Shown piece after piece: positions 1-10,987 of a DNA stretch of 64,000 nucleotides (within the stretch, counting starts at the first letter, position 1; every line of letters starts with the position of its first letter). Under the pieces are notes generated by a model that ran no database searches, was not told the DNA's origin, and saw only the letters and a list, made by a program, of their open reading frames with translations. Location: assembly GCA_014843695.1 (NCBI GenBank), contig CM026397.1, forward strand, positions 50,281,799 through 50,345,798, in the 5' to 3' direction. This stretch comes from Archivesica marissinica (Eukaryota > Mollusca > Bivalvia > Venerida > Vesicomyidae). The translations under genes were made by a program, and so were the position numbers.

Positions 1-140
1 TCCTCTGTTGTTTCACGCATGCGCACTGTGCGTGTTTAAATTTCATGTGTTGATAAACAAATTCGCGTATATGACGGTTTAAATTTATTGGAATTTTATC
101 GTTTCTGAGAGACTATTTCGATTTTTGTAAACACACACAA
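1..140. repeat. Partial dispersed repeat shared with 36317-36458
   Basis: The first ~140 bases match 36317-36458 closely, including CACGCATGCGCACTGTGCGT, a TTGATAAACAAATTCGCGTA stretch and a closing run of ACACAC. The 36-kb copy lies inside a TTAA-flanked TIR element, so the window probably opens inside a truncated or diverged relative. No matching right end is visible here and the left part is outside the window. Confidence 0.7.
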
Positions 141-2218
141 ATTATATTCACAATATATTTGATGTGAGTTCCATGTTAATGAATCCTGGGTGTAGTTACA
201 CTCCGAGAATAGTTCTCTGATCGCTGGTTTAAAAAATATATGTTCACATTTAAGGGAGGTGTGTGATTAGGGCAACTAATTGTGCTTTATGAAGTAAAGT
301 GTACTGATCTTTAAAAATAATCGGCAGTGATGTATGCCCGTCTATTTCAAATATATGTAGGTACATGCTCATCAATAAAATCTTTATTATTATCAAAGTT
401 CAGCTGATCAAGGACTGGATCATTGATGTTGGATCCAATATTAACAACGAATAAGCTGTATAGCTTTAATTCCAATTCCTTATTTCAATTGGTGTAAATA
501 ATCATGTAAATGATAACAAATAAATATGTTTAAACTTTAAACCAACAAAGAATGCATTAACAGTTTAATGTATTTGCCATTTCAACATTTTTATGGAGTG
601 ATCATATCGTTGATGGTAGTATAGTGTATGATTAGTGATAGGCCGCTCAATACGAAGATTGTCTTTTCCACACTATCGTGTGCTTTCATAATACTTTCTT
701 TGATGTATTCTAAGAACTGTATATTGATAAGCCCGAGTTTCTTTCTGATTTATCTTGCTTCATTTTATTGCGTTTTTTCATAATATCTATAATTTCTGCT
801 GTTATCTTGTCTGGTTGATATTTCCGCTTATCTTTCCGAGTTTATATTGTGTATCGAATAGTTTGTAAAAGTCACTTTCCAACTCATTAATTAGTTGTTG
901 GATTTTGTTCAAAATTGCGTAGATGATTAAACATAACAATTAGACATTTGTAAACGGAAATTGTTTTTTGTGGTGAATCGTTTTACCAAAGTCATGCCCT
1001 TATTAATTGTCATACCATATAGAATAGAATTCCTTATATAAAAATGTTTTATGTGACAATGCCTGCTCTATCACGTCTGTAGTTGAGACGTAATAATAGC
1101 AATTTTCCAACGTCATTATATTGTCAGGAATGATAAATCAAAGAATAAGTTAATTACAATCAGTATTGTTGTAGTTAGAAACTCAATTAACTAAATACCA
1201 AAGAAGCGCATCATCAGTTCACAGCGCGACGAAAAATAATGACATATAATACGAACAAGCGAATTGTAAGGGGATATAATCTTAGGACAACTATGAAATC
1301 GTTTCAGTGTAACGATGACTTAATTGAGAAGAAGAATTCAATTGCCCAATATCTACTATATCAATCAAGGTTGGACATTAAATGTGTGGACAACTGGTCG
1401 TTCGTAGTGATGAAGGTTATTCTTTCAGACACAAATTGACACTATGTCACTAATTCAGTCTTGGGTAATGTCATTTGACGTCAGTAGACTGTGCACTTGT
1501 GTGCAATGTTATTATATACAGGCATATATAGGGCAGTAGGATATAGGACAAGAGAGATGGGTCTGACTCTGGGCCGATGCTATGAGCATTACGTAGGCGC
1601 CTAATTGTGATCTTCCTTCGAATATCTGAATGACAATGGAATAAAACTGTGTTAAACTGACCAACTAATGAAACAATGATAAGCAAGTGATTCCATTTTC
1701 CAGGCGGATATCGACAAGATTGTTAGAATATGTTCAAAATAAACAAATTACCAGTATCAACAACATATAACAGTAACCGCGCATGCGCGTCTATTAATAG
1801 TAAATTTAATTTGCAATAGTTCTCATTCATTGTGTGTTAATTGCATTGCTAAGTAAATTGATAATTGCATTTGCTAATTGCATCGATAATTGCATTGTGT
1901 CATTTCCAATATTTGACTTTTCTGTCTGGAATACGTATGCCTACTAATTGTCATAAGAAATAAGTTTGTAGTCAAACATTCCGAGTTCACGAGACAAATT
2001 CTGAAAATGGTCGCAGCCAAGAAGGACAATGACACCAACAAAACAAATGTGTTCATGGTTTTCTTCCCCAACTACTCACATTACTGGGGACATGCATCAT
2101 GCTTACTGTATCACTACAAGTCGTTACAGGAACGTTCACTTATCGCCTATTCTGAACTGTACCAACTATGAAAGTTCCAATGAAAGTGTATATATATCTA
2201 TATATGTATGTATCATAC
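141..2218. other. AT-rich sequence without recognised gene or repeat
   Basis: The stretch is AT-rich with frequent stops in all frames. Small open frames (for example 1239-1439 and 1471-1686) show no known domain, no repeat structure and no splice context. I see no RNA gene or array here. Confidence 0.5.
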
Positions 2219-2370
2219 ATTTAAGTCAAACCTCTTGCGGGGACCTATACATATTTTCCTGGACAGACTTAGCCGACCTAAGCTGTTAACCAGTAATAAA
2301 CCTTGTGTGTTATGTGCCTTGCTCAATGACAAGCTATATACGTGTCCTGACACTGGGGATCGCGGAAGCC
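2219..2370 (-). mobile_element. SINE group G, head-truncated copy
   Basis: This matches the element at 32231-32433 in the same orientation. Shared parts are the GCGGGGAC block, the stretch reading TTAGCCGACCTAAGC, the ACCAGTA block and TGTGCCTTGCT. The tRNA-like head present in the 32-kb copy is lost here after the CTGACACTGGGGATCG region. Confidence 0.65.
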
Positions 2371-2512
2371 GCAACAGACCGTAACTGTAATATATCACTA
2401 CACTAACAGCCGGAACTGTCACGTCATTTGTATAAAACAGACATACAATCCACGCACTGTAGATATATCCATCATGCCATGGCCGTGAGTGTGGACGAAA
2501 TTCATCTTTGTT

Positions 2513-2563
2513 AAAGCTTGTTTCGCAATCTTTGTAAAATAAATAAAATTTAAACTAAAGGCT
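2513..2563 (+). mobile_element. SINE group A tail fragment
   Basis: The sequence CTTGTTTCGCAATCTTTGTA followed by AAATAAATAAAATTTAAACTAAA is the 3' end of the group A SINE seen complete at 18172-18414. Only the tail remains. Confidence 0.6.
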
Positions 2564-2618
2564 TCCGAGCAAAAGTACAAGTCTTCATAATAAAAGAAAC
2601 ATTTCTGACATAATTATA

Positions 2619-2840
2619 CTAGAGGACATAGAAAACGCACACCTTCATTGTATGAGTATTATTACATGAACACGATATACGAAGGATTCCATCAACGATA
2701 TACCACATCTTTATTACAAAGCACAAACGGAACAATTAAACATAATTATTCCAAAATGTTTAAAACTATGTATTTATATAGTTATTGTTTTTCATGTAAA
2801 AACACACTTATCCGAAGTGTGCGTTTTCTATGTCCTCTAG
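2619..2840. mobile_element. Short TIR element (CTAGAGG family), basic copy
   Basis: Left end CTAGAGGACATAGAAAACGC is mirrored at the right end by GCGTTTTCTATGTCCTCTAG, giving inverted termini of about 24 bp around ~170 bp of AT-rich interior. TA lies immediately outside each end, compatible with a TA target duplication as in Tc1/mariner-type elements. There is no coding capacity, so it is non-autonomous. The same interior (TACGAAGGATTCCATCAA, then CACATCTTTATTACAAA) recurs at 42980-43130 and 57110-57240. This is the simplest form: one unit at each end, with no tandem amplification. Confidence 0.8.
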
Positions 2841-2849
2841 TATAATTGA

Positions 2850-3748
2850 CAACATGAAATACAAGATAGATCTACTTAATGTAGATAATCTTCGTGAAGA
2901 TGGTATGGTTGCAGAGTTGGTTGGGTATCACTTCTGTATAATAAAATTCATATGAAGGTAGGAACATAGCAGTCTGCATGCAAGACAAAGAACATCTCAA
3001 TATTAAATGTGCCTTTAGGCTATCGATATTTGCTAATGCACAGCATATAATTGAATGTATCTAGCAGCGCATTTCATCTGCTTGTATTAATCTTAGACAC
3101 TTTCTAATAATTAATATCAGAATTCTATGAATAGTAGCATTTTCTGAAAATTAATCGTACTGAAAATAAAAGTGTCTATCAGCTGGTGATATCGAAGAAG
3201 TTCTGCACTTCGGGGAAAACTATCAACCACGTGTTCGTAACTATGCCCAGTTTGATGAGACAGTTGCTGGTGTAGAGCCTGGAAGCCTACCAGGAGAATG
3301 TAATAGTGTATGTGAAGATAGCAGATAAAATAGGCCATAAATATAAGCCATTTTAGGAACTTTTATCTGTGATATATCCGAATGAATGTCATTTCTAGGA
3401 AATACCATGATGATAAAGTATTATTGTTTCGTCGAGAAAGTTCACAGAGAATGACGAATATGAACGTGACGAATCATAGATATATAGATAGATAGACGAT
3501 ACATTAAGTGAATGACTATTTGCCGAGTGCTATTGTGGTATGTTCAAAGGAAACAACAAGAATTGAACCTGAGAATATTCATACAATGTCAACCGGTGTT
3601 CCGTAATTTCTCCTTGTAGTCAAGATTAAAGGAGGTATTTTATTAGAGGTATTTTGTCAGATTCAAGGGTTCTTTTGTCAGAATCCAGAGGTAATTTGTC
3701 AGATACAAGGGGTGTCTAGTTCGCGCCATAGTGCCATAAACGTAAAGT
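2850..3748. other. Unannotated AT-rich stretch
   Basis: I see nothing recognisable. The open frame on the minus strand at 3117-3338 has no domain signature. Around 3630-3715 there is a small internal redundancy built on GGTATTTTGTCAGA-like phrases. Confidence 0.4.
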
Positions 3749-4002
3749 GTTTATTAAAGTGTCACACCTATTTAAAAGGCCAGCCATCTCTGACTTATGA
3801 GACACCTCGTTTTATGAACATCAGTATACTTCCAGAATCCTATGCTTGTACGCCAGGCGCCAGGCTGGTAGACAATCGGTAACCATTATTTAACTAACTG
3901 GCGGCTCATCAACCGGTCATATCAGATCGAACCCCTGACAAGGTTCGAATCTTCGACCTCCCACTCCGTAGGCGGACGCCTTAAACACTAGGCCACGGAG
4001 AC
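3749..4002 (-). mobile_element. SINE group D, tRNA-Arg(ACG)-like head
   Basis: Read on the minus strand, the head begins GTCTCCGTGGCCTAGTG and continues to a B-box-like GATTCGAAC. The anticodon loop reads CTACGGA, anticodon ACG. The body matches 8804-9038, sharing AAAGGCCAGCCAT, TTATGAACATCAGTA, CCATTATTTAACTA and CCGGTCATATCAGA in plus orientation. A possible target duplication GTGCCATAA occurs on both sides (around 3730 and 4011), which would put the true 5' boundary a little beyond 4002. Confidence 0.75.
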
Positions 4003-5150
4003 GATATTGTGGTGCCATAAGTTTCCAAATGTGTGTTCCAAAGTGGCACACAATGCATCTAGTATGACATAGCGGGAAACTTGCGATCTCTGCAGTGTAC
4101 ATTGTTCTGGAGCATTGACCAAGTATGTTTCGCGACCATTTACATAGTATGTAGTATCTTATTTGTAAACACTAAAGCATCACCACCATTAGCAATCGCA
4201 ATCCTCTCTTCCAGATAGCATAACTGATCCGAAATGAGCATTACAATAATATAATAAACACAAATACCCAAAACGAGTATATACCAGGAAAACGGACATA
4301 CTTTGGTAGCATATATAACGGTGATATAAAATATTAAAGTCCGGACAATAGGACAGTATCCAACATGCGCAACCGTGTAGCGACGATAAAGACAGGTAGA
4401 AACACACACTACGTGAAATGAACAACGAGCTTTACAGAGTTGTCATCCACAGCTTGCCCTATTGTCAATTAAAAATAGTTATCATATCTCTTAGGGAAGA
4501 CTTTCGTCTCCCAATATATATATATATATAAGCAACAAAGGGGCATGTATTTTCTAAGAATTATGTTTGTGTTTCCTTCCAACGTATACTGTCAAATGTT
4601 ACACTAAAATAACAACACAATGCATGTAGGAATGCAATAAACAAGTAAAGCAATGGCAGTTATTCTTTAGTATAGGCTTACAAAATGTGTAGATCCAGAT
4701 GAACAGGCTCGTGACGAACCGTCTCATCAGGATCTGCACTTTGTGCCAGTAATATTACTATGTTTAGATAAAATTACCCATTTAGATAAATGAACTGGTC
4801 TAAATGTAATTTTCTTATTAAGTTATTGGTCTAAGAATATCAGGCACCAGTCCATGTCAGTTAGTTGGTGTTGAATGGGCTAAATATGACACTAAAGCAA
4901 ACCCAGTGCCTCATGAAAAGCACAAATTGCCATATTTGGCAAAGAGAAAGACGGAATCTTTCTCCGTTATAATATGATTAGCGAAATGTTGGTATATGAA
5001 CATTTGAAAGTGATATAGATTGCAATAATTGAGTGATTTGTGATGATGGAGCATAGAACAACTTGAATGTTCATGTGTCTCCAGTGTGCATTTCTATTCT
5101 TTTTTGTATAGCAACTTCATAACATTAAGCAAAGAATGTAGCAGGAAGGG
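4003..5150. other. Unannotated stretch with short TA microsatellite
   Basis: An uninterrupted TA run lies at about 4517-4531. Overlapping minus-strand open frames at 4140-4425 show no conserved motif and occupy two frames of the same DNA, so I do not call a gene. Confidence 0.4.
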
Positions 5151-5383
5151 CCTCCGTTGCCGAGTGGTTACGGTCGTTGGTCTCAACTCACTTGCCCCTC
5201 CAGCTATATGTTCATATCCCAAGTTGGGTGTCTAATGATTAAAACTTTAGCTTGTGGAAGGTCGGTGGTTCGTGCTTGAAATACTGCACGGAGAGGAGCC
5301 TGGGTCTTCCTTCGCCGATACCAGATGGGGAGACGTCATGTGACCCTACGCTGTTGATTTTCTTCAACCCCCACAACAAACGC
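5150..5383 (+). mobile_element. SINE group E, tRNA Ser/Leu-like head
   Basis: The head reads CCTCCGTTGCCGAGTGGTTA, with an A-box of the Ser/Leu type. It is followed by a body containing TGGGTCTTCCTTCGCCGATA. A minus-strand relative at 9726-9895 shares the GAGTGGTTA head and the GTCTTCCT-CCAATACTAGCTGGAGAG body. A group A SINE follows directly, so the two form a composite. Confidence 0.6.
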
Positions 5384-5606
5384 ATATCACAAATGCAACC
5401 CGGATTCGATCCTCGGACCGGGAAGTATGTGAGATGGTACGTACGGTGGTCGCCAGATCAGACATGTGGGTTTTCCCCGGGTACTCCGGTTTCCTCCTAC
5501 ACGAATGACCACATTTACGCTTTCATCCGCGACAACGAGAGTGATTAATATAAGTTGTTAAAACTTGCTTCATAATCATTGTAAAATAAATAAAGTTTAA
5601 ACTAAA
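5384..5606 (+). mobile_element. SINE group A, 5'-truncated
   Basis: It begins inside the tRNA-like region at AATGCAACCCGGATTCGATC and continues through the conserved body: GGACCGGGAAGTATGTGAGA, GGTGGTCGCCAGATC, ACGAATGACCACAT, and TTCATCCGCGACAACGAGAG. The tail is AAATAAATAAAGTTTAAACT. The intact head is seen at 18172 and 28452. Confidence 0.85.
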
Positions 5607-5831
5607 CGCATCTATTTGTTGCACATTGCGTGGTATCAATGTCAGGTCAGCCTCCGTGACCATGTGAACTGTGCTTAGAACTCGCATTCCACAAGCAGCG
5701 TGTGAGTTCGCTCCGTATCTGGGACAAATGATACAATGATGCTATGTGAGAAGGTTGTCGGTCTCTTGCGTGTGTTGAAGAATTAAGTACATCGGTTCTA
5801 CGCTGGAAGCGTGTGTGGTTTCCTCCACTGC

Positions 5832-6211
5832 AATGAGATACATTACTGGTTTTTCTATTACCTCACCTTGATGGATAAAGTCAGATTTATCCCTAAATGT
5901 ATAATTGTCCATTTAGTTGGAATCCTTTGTTTTTACTGTTGTCGTCTAAACAGATGTTGTGATAAGATAAATGTAATTTTATCAAAATCGTGTTAATTAA
6001 TTGAACTGATTATTATAGTAAGGTATCCATTGGACATGCTAAAGGATATCTGTCGAGATTTATAATTTCATATTTATAAGACGCGAATACGGATAAGAAT
6101 GGAAAGCATGTGGTGCAAAGGAAACAACGACAACAACAGAGGACACCAATTAAGAGGACCAATCTACTATTGGGAGTATTCAGGGGCAGTAACTGACTAA
6201 TGTTTCTCATT
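5832..6211 (+). mobile_element. ~380-bp TIR element (AATGAGAGACATC family), copy 1
   Basis: It starts AATGAGATACATT and ends AATGTTTCTCATT, an imperfect version of the AATGAGAGACATC terminal repeat seen in the 20.4-kb and 35.7-kb copies. Shared interior landmarks are TTGGAATCCTTTGTTTTTAC, ATCAAAATCGTGTTAATTAA and GGGGCAGTAACTGAC. It carries no coding sequence and is non-autonomous. Confidence 0.75.
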
Positions 6212-6500
6212 AACTGACAGTGTATGGTAATGCTCCAGAGTGGGCCCAGTTTTCAAATCAAATAATACGATGACATCTGAGCATACTTGTCAAATTTCTT
6301 CATTTGCTAGTATTTCTTCCCTAGAAAGCATTCATTATATTCGTTTAATATCATTGTGGTATCACTCGACACACTTCTAGTACTTTTTTCATACAAAAAC
6401 AAACCCACAAATTATTTTATTTGCTGCAATGGAGAGGGTCGAATCTAATGTTGTTAGAGCTTGTGGTGTAACCCATTTAATTGTTTATGTATATAATACT

Positions 6501-6786
6501 TGTGTGTATTTACGTTTATTTATCGTCGCTACCGGTTGCCATATGAGCGACGCCTCCTGAAGAGATTAGTTATTTTAGATTTTGGAGGATAATGCATGAT
6601 ACAGACAGACACCCATTCCAGAATCTCCTCTTGTTCTTTTACGTGTGTAAAGCACCGACACGAGACCTCGGTTTAACGTCCCATCTGAAAGACTGTTAAT
6701 TGTATTAGGGTCAGACGGGGGATCGAACCTGCGATCCCTGGATTACCAGGTCAGCGTGTTATCACTGGACTACAGATCCGTCTGTC
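6501..6786 (-). mobile_element. SINE group C (tRNA-Thr-like), full length
   Basis: On the minus strand it runs from a head with anticodon-arm and TTCGATC box B, through AATACAATTAACAGTCTTTC and GATGGGACGTTAAACCGAGG, to the tail GGTAGCGACGATAAATAAAC. The anticodon loop of the group consensus reads CTGGTAA, anticodon GGT (Thr). About 13 copies or fragments occur in this window. In this copy the anticodon stem is altered. Confidence 0.85.
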
Positions 6787-6837
6787 AATACCTGTATGAT
6801 TGTGAGTGTGCTTATGTATACGTAAAACATTATCGTG

Positions 6838-7507
6838 TACTTGCAGTCCATTATTATTAATATTGGACTTGTGGCAAAAGGCCAGAGTATTATATTAAAT
6901 ACTATGCGTACATATTAACAATTTTAATTAGTAGGATCTTGTTATATAAGTGTGTGCTTTGTGTGCAACGCTCCTCACACAGTCCACTATTTTACATATT
7001 GTATCGTTTGAGGCTTATATCCTATACGTATACAATAACACATGATTAAACTAGATAATACGATACTAAGCGAACGAGTGAGACAATAAATATAATAGCT
7101 CGCGCGACAATTTCATGCCATGAATCAATATCGTTATTATTTATATGTGTTATGTATTTAGAAAGTGTATCGGATCAGTGGTCTCGTTTTTAATAAGCTG
7201 TCATCGTAATCCACGCATCGCATCGATCCCCGTCATTACCTAACATTACTAATAGCATAGTCTTTAAGTATAGGATATAAGCCGAAAACGATCCAATATG
7301 TAAAATATTGGACTGTGTGATAGTAGACAGTACCAATATTTTACATATTGGATCCGGTTGAGACTTATATCTTGGATCCGGTTGAGACTTATATCTTACT
7401 TAAAACACACACTTATATAACACGATCTTTACTAATTAAAATTGTTAATTTCGTACATGCAAGCGTAGGATTTAATATAATACTCTGGCCTTTTGACAGC
7501 AAGTACA
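6838..7507. mobile_element. Foldback element with long inverted arms
   Basis: The left arm (6838-7022) and right arm (7270-7507) are reverse complements with some gaps. GTACTTGC begins the left arm and GCAAGTAC ends the right. AAAGGCCAGAGTATTATATT, ACAATTTTAATTAGTA and TTATATAAGTGTGTG recur inverted, as does a TTTTACATATTG/CAATATGTAAAA pair at the inner edge. A GGATCCGGTTGAGACTTATA phrase is duplicated inside the right half (7350-7393). No open frame is present. Confidence 0.7.
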
Positions 7508-7685
7508 AAGGTATGACGTAACGACAGTGTTTTAATAAGAACTATACAACGATGCCTCGTGTCCAATCCTTCGACAGTGTTCGCAAATCAGCCTCCGGAA
7601 TGGGGATGTGTCTCGACCAATGCTAGAATACACCATACAACTACACATGCATAAAGGACTACTAAGTTTGAAAGGCGTTGTTTCA

Positions 7686-7746
7686 CAGACGGATCTGTAG
7701 TACAGTGGTTAACACGCTGTACTGGTAATCCAGGGATCGCAGGTTC
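7686..7746 (+). mobile_element. SINE group C head fragment
   Basis: Only the tRNA-like head remains: CAGACGGATCTGTAGTACAG through GGGATCGCAGGTTC. It is cut off at box B and fuses directly to a fragment of the AATGAGAGACATC TIR family at TGTTGTTCCCAAACCAGATG. Confidence 0.7.
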
Positions 7747-7885
7747 TGTTGTTCCCAAACCAGATGTTGCAGTGTGATAAACGTGATTGTATCAACATTA
7801 CGTTAATTCATTTATGACATAATTTTATTAGAATCCGTTGGATACGCTGTAGATTATATGTCGATATTGCATCATGTATATTTAC
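7747..7885 (+). mobile_element. Fragment of the AATGAGAGACATC TIR family
   Basis: CCAGATGTTGCAGTGTGATA, a TTAATTCATTTATGACAT phrase and ATATGTCGATAT align with the interior of the copies at 5832, 20422 and 35712. Both termini are missing. Confidence 0.55.
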
Positions 7886-8017
7886 ATCGCTATTGTATTT
7901 CCTCCGTTGAACGTATATGTGCCCTGATTGTATACATTTCGTATCAGGGTTTCCAACAGCATATGCAGCTGATATTTGCACTCGAAGCTACGGACATGCA
8001 CATTCACAGTGTTAGTT

Positions 8018-8395
8018 CGCCGTAAGAAAAGGCGTGTCTTACAATTTACGCTGTTCCAAGGAATGACCTATTTACCCGTTCAGGCACACGGTAAGTTGCA
8101 AATCTGGTATAAAACCATGTTAAATGCAGTGTGTTGTGTCATTGAAAATAATAATTAATGTAAATATAAATAAATCCTGTTTCTGTATTCTGATTATGCT
8201 TGGTGTATGCATTGTTCAATATGTATTATATTGGGAAATAAAATATGTTTAAACTAAATAAATTTCATCGGGGTATGAACTACATTGGGCGTGTTTAATG
8301 TTAGCGTGGATACCTTGGGTCTACACACACTTTAACCACGCCCAGTGTAGTTCATATTCCGATGGAAACTATTAACCCACGATTCATTCCAAGGT
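8018..8395 (+). repeat. Dispersed repeat with palindromic module, interrupted by LINE tail
   Basis: Two parts match 19525-19805. The first is 8018-8175 (GCGTGTCTTAC and CAGGCACACGGTAAGT). The second is the palindromic module 8262-8395, where CATCGGGGTATGAACTACAT is mirrored by a TGTAGTTCATATTCCGATG stretch and followed by ACTATTAACCCACGA. A 79-bp LINE 3' tail sits between the parts in this copy only. Confidence 0.65.
8176..8254 (+). mobile_element. 79-bp LINE 3'-end insertion with 9-bp target duplication
   Basis: CCTGTTTCTGTATTCTGATT through ATATTGGGAAATAAAATATG and TTTAAAC matches the 3' end of the LINE at 30467-32178. TAAATAAAT flanks it exactly on both sides (8167-8175 and 8255-8263), a target-site duplication. 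The related repeat at 19525 lacks this insert. It is a severely 5'-truncated retrotransposition event. Confidence 0.75.
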
Positions 8396-8404
8396 ATAAT
8401 CATA

Positions 8405-8700
8405 CAGTCGGATATGTAGTCCGGTGGTTAACACGTTGGACTGGTAATACAGGGATCGCAGGTTCGATCCCCCGTCTGACCCTAATAAAATTAACAGTCT
8501 TTCAGATGGGACGTTAAACCGAGGTCTCGTGTCGGTGCTGTATACCGTGCACGTAAAAGATCCAGAGGACACACTGGAATGGGTCTCTGTCTGTATCATT
8601 GCACTGTCCTCCAAAAGTCTAAAATGACTAATATCTTCAGGAGGCGTCACTCATATGGACAACCGGTAGCGACGATAAATAAAGGTACACAACACCACAC
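8405..8700 (+). mobile_element. SINE group C, full length
   Basis: The head is CAGTCGGATATGTAGTCCGG with box B GGTTCGATCC. It is followed by the GATGGGACGTTAAACCGAGG domain, CAGAGGACACACTGGAATGG and the tail GTAGCGACGATAAATAAAGG. The orientation is plus and the 3' end is an AC-rich run. Confidence 0.85.
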
Positions 8701-8803
8701 AAGGCGGTGTTCTCATATGCGCAACATGTAGCAGCAATACACGTGTGTGTTTGTCTAAAGACGCCTAGTATATGGGTGTATATGACATATAGCGGTGCAA
8801 CAT

Positions 8804-9038
8804 GTGTTTATTAGAGTTACCCCTATTGAAATGGCCAGCCATTTCTGTTTTATGAGACAGTACTTCTTATGAACATCAGTACTTGCCAATTCATAGATTC
8901 CTTTGACGTCAGTTAATCATTATTTAACTAGATGGTGGCTCACCAACCGGCCATATCAGAATGAACAACTGACGACGTTCTAACATTCGACCCCCGCTCC
9001 GTAGTAGGCAAACGCTTTACCTATAAGGCCACGGAGAC
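8804..9038 (-). mobile_element. SINE group D, diverged copy
   Basis: This is a second copy of the Arg-like SINE at 3749-4002. The plus-strand body shares AAATGGCCAGCCAT, TTATGAACATCAGTA, ATTATTTAACTA and CCGGCCATATCAGA, and it ends GGCCACGGAGAC. The anticodon arm has an extra base block (CCGTAGTAGG), so the head is degenerate. Confidence 0.7.
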
Positions 9039-9204
9039 TATAAATTATCGCACAAGTACACATTAAGCACATGCGTATATATCAACACAAAGGATCATAT
9101 CGCAAACACTCAAATCAGATGTTTAACAACACATTGATTTCCCAAGGTAATAGTTGTATCAAACGGACATTTAGGAGCTAGTGTCCAATATGGTAATTCC
9201 AATA

Positions 9205-9300
9205 GCTAAGAGATATAGATAGAGATATATTTCTTTATTTATAGAGGGTGCCCAAATTAGCTCAGATCTAATCATCATGTATGGCCCTCGAATCTGTAGG
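9205..9300 (-). mobile_element. LINE 3'-end fragment
   Basis: The TTTCTTTATTTATAGAGGGT core, preceded by an AGATAGAGATA tail, matches the 3' untranslated end of the minus-strand LINE at 61953-62704, including TAATC-ATGG-CCCTC downstream. Only the last ~95 bp survive. Confidence 0.55.
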
Positions 9301-9725
9301 ACATCCAGGACATCAGTCAGACAATGTCCATCGGTTGTGCGTACATAATGCTTTATTATATCAGAATTGAATCAATATCTAGACTAAACATACAAAAACC
9401 CCAGTGAACATATGGTACGACAAAGGCAATCATAGGACTATGTAATTCTGATTGAAATCTAAACGGATTGTTCCGCTCTTCATCTTGGTAGTCTTGGAAA
9501 CGATTGCTTTTATACAAATTAATTCTTGCGTTTACCTCCTTTTACGTGTATGATGGGAATATTGAGAAATAGCTACACTTGCTCTGTACACTGTCTCACT
9601 ATGGAACTTGTCTGTGACTTGTATTGAGTAGTAGGCTTTCAACTGTGTATCTTTATTGTTCAGGATGCTTTTGTTGGTTGTTTTGTGTCGGTTGGGTGGT
9701 GGCTAAAAGTCGCACAAAGAAATGT

Positions 9726-9895
9726 TGTTATATGGCAGCTCTCCAGCTAGTATTGGTGGAGGAAGACCACGTGAGCACCTCCTAACTAGCGGGCACCTCG
9801 TTAGAAACACTGGCATTCCACAATTAAAGAAATTAACACCTCCAGTTGGATTCGAACCTACAGCGAACTTAACCACTCGTCCACGGAGACCCCCG
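9726..9895 (-). mobile_element. SINE group E, minus-strand copy
   Basis: On the minus strand the head reads GTCTCCGTGGACGAGTGGTT with box-B-like AGGTTCGAATCC. The body includes GTGGTCTTCCTCCACC and CTAGCTGGAGAGCTGCC, which align to the 5150-5383 element. Confidence 0.6.
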
Positions 9896-9975
9896 AACAT
9901 ATAATAAGGTAATCACCCCTCCATTGGACTTTCAGTGTGTAGTATATATGAGGCGCCGTTGTGTTATTTATTCAG

Positions 9976-10265
9976 TATTTATGGATATCAATAATTCAAT
10001 TTATGGATATCCATAATTCGATTGTTTAAATCTAATTTTGGATATCCATAATTCGATTGTTTAAATCTAATTTATGGATATCCATAATTCCATTGTTGGA
10101 TATCCATAATTCTAATTTTGGATATCCATAATTCGATTGTTTAAATCTAATTTTGGATATCCATAATTCGATTGTTTGATATCCATAATTCGATTTTTGT
10201 TTGTATATCTAAATATCGAATAATGAATATCCAAAAATGTAATAATAAAATCGAATTATGGATAT
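9976..10265. repeat. Palindromic tandem repeat, ~35-bp unit
   Basis: About seven units are built on ATGGATATCCATAATTCGAT followed by TGTTTAAATCTAATTT, in irregular lengths. GGATATCC is itself a palindrome. The array closes with an inverted piece, AAATCGAATTATGGATAT (~10247-10264), so the single strand could fold extensively. Confidence 0.8.
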
Positions 10266-10371
10266 AAGTAGCACAACGGCTATGAATATAAATAATGAAG
10301 CTGATATCTTTAAGACACACTGAAATCAGCACATCTTATACTAAGTTCACGCTTAGCCTGCGATGAGCACA

Positions 10372-10987
10372 TCATAAGCCTGTTGTCCGTATACATAGCA
10401 TAAGTGGCATTGCATAATCACAACATGGAGATAGTATGCGCTGATTGTGCAGACAACGCAATATCCCAGGTGGACACTGGCGGTCAAGCAAATCGTACGG
10501 AGATTGTAGGCTCTTGGGACAATTGCACGACCCCCACATGGCTATACCAAGGTTGCTGCTCACTGCCCGTGCAGTACAAGTGAAATCGCACGGATATTTA
10601 ACAGTCATCCCGCAACAACTCCAAAACGTCCGCACCATGGCCATACAGCCGCTTTCAGACAAACCTTTCTGTAGTAGATCGGTACATATAGTTGCCATAT
10701 CGAGCAGGTTTACTCACTTGGGAGGCAGAAGCACGGTCACTCACCCAACATCTTCTACACGGACGCCGCACAGGCTACATATAATTTCCATATGGAGTCT
10801 GCGGAGCTGGCACGGCAATTGCACTAATGTTGCACGAGTTCCATACAGTATCCCCTGTACAGCTTTGCCTCGGTCGTCGATGCTCGTACACAATGTGAAA
10901 ACATACGTCATAACCCGTAGCGACCTACGATGCCTCGTATACATAATCATAGACTCATGTATCTCTCGGCGCCATCGCAAATATTAA
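10372..10987. other. Unidentified richer-GC region, open on both strands
   Basis: This segment looks richer in G and C than its surroundings. It has open frames on plus (10445-10987, 180 codons) and minus (10372-10698 and 10741-10980). The minus frame of 10741-10980 ends before a GTGAGT that could act as a donor, after residues VRVEDVG. I recognise no domain in any frame. The minus frame at 10372-10698 is cysteine-rich (CTDLLQ, WSCCGM, CNCPKS). It could be a fragment of a host exon, an old transposon gene, or unstructured DNA lacking stops by composition. Confidence 0.3.

Noticed and set aside
4140..4425. Two overlapping minus-strand open frames with hydrophobic, cysteine-rich peptides
   Set aside because: They occupy two frames of the same DNA in AT-rich sequence, with no conserved motif, repeat or splice support.
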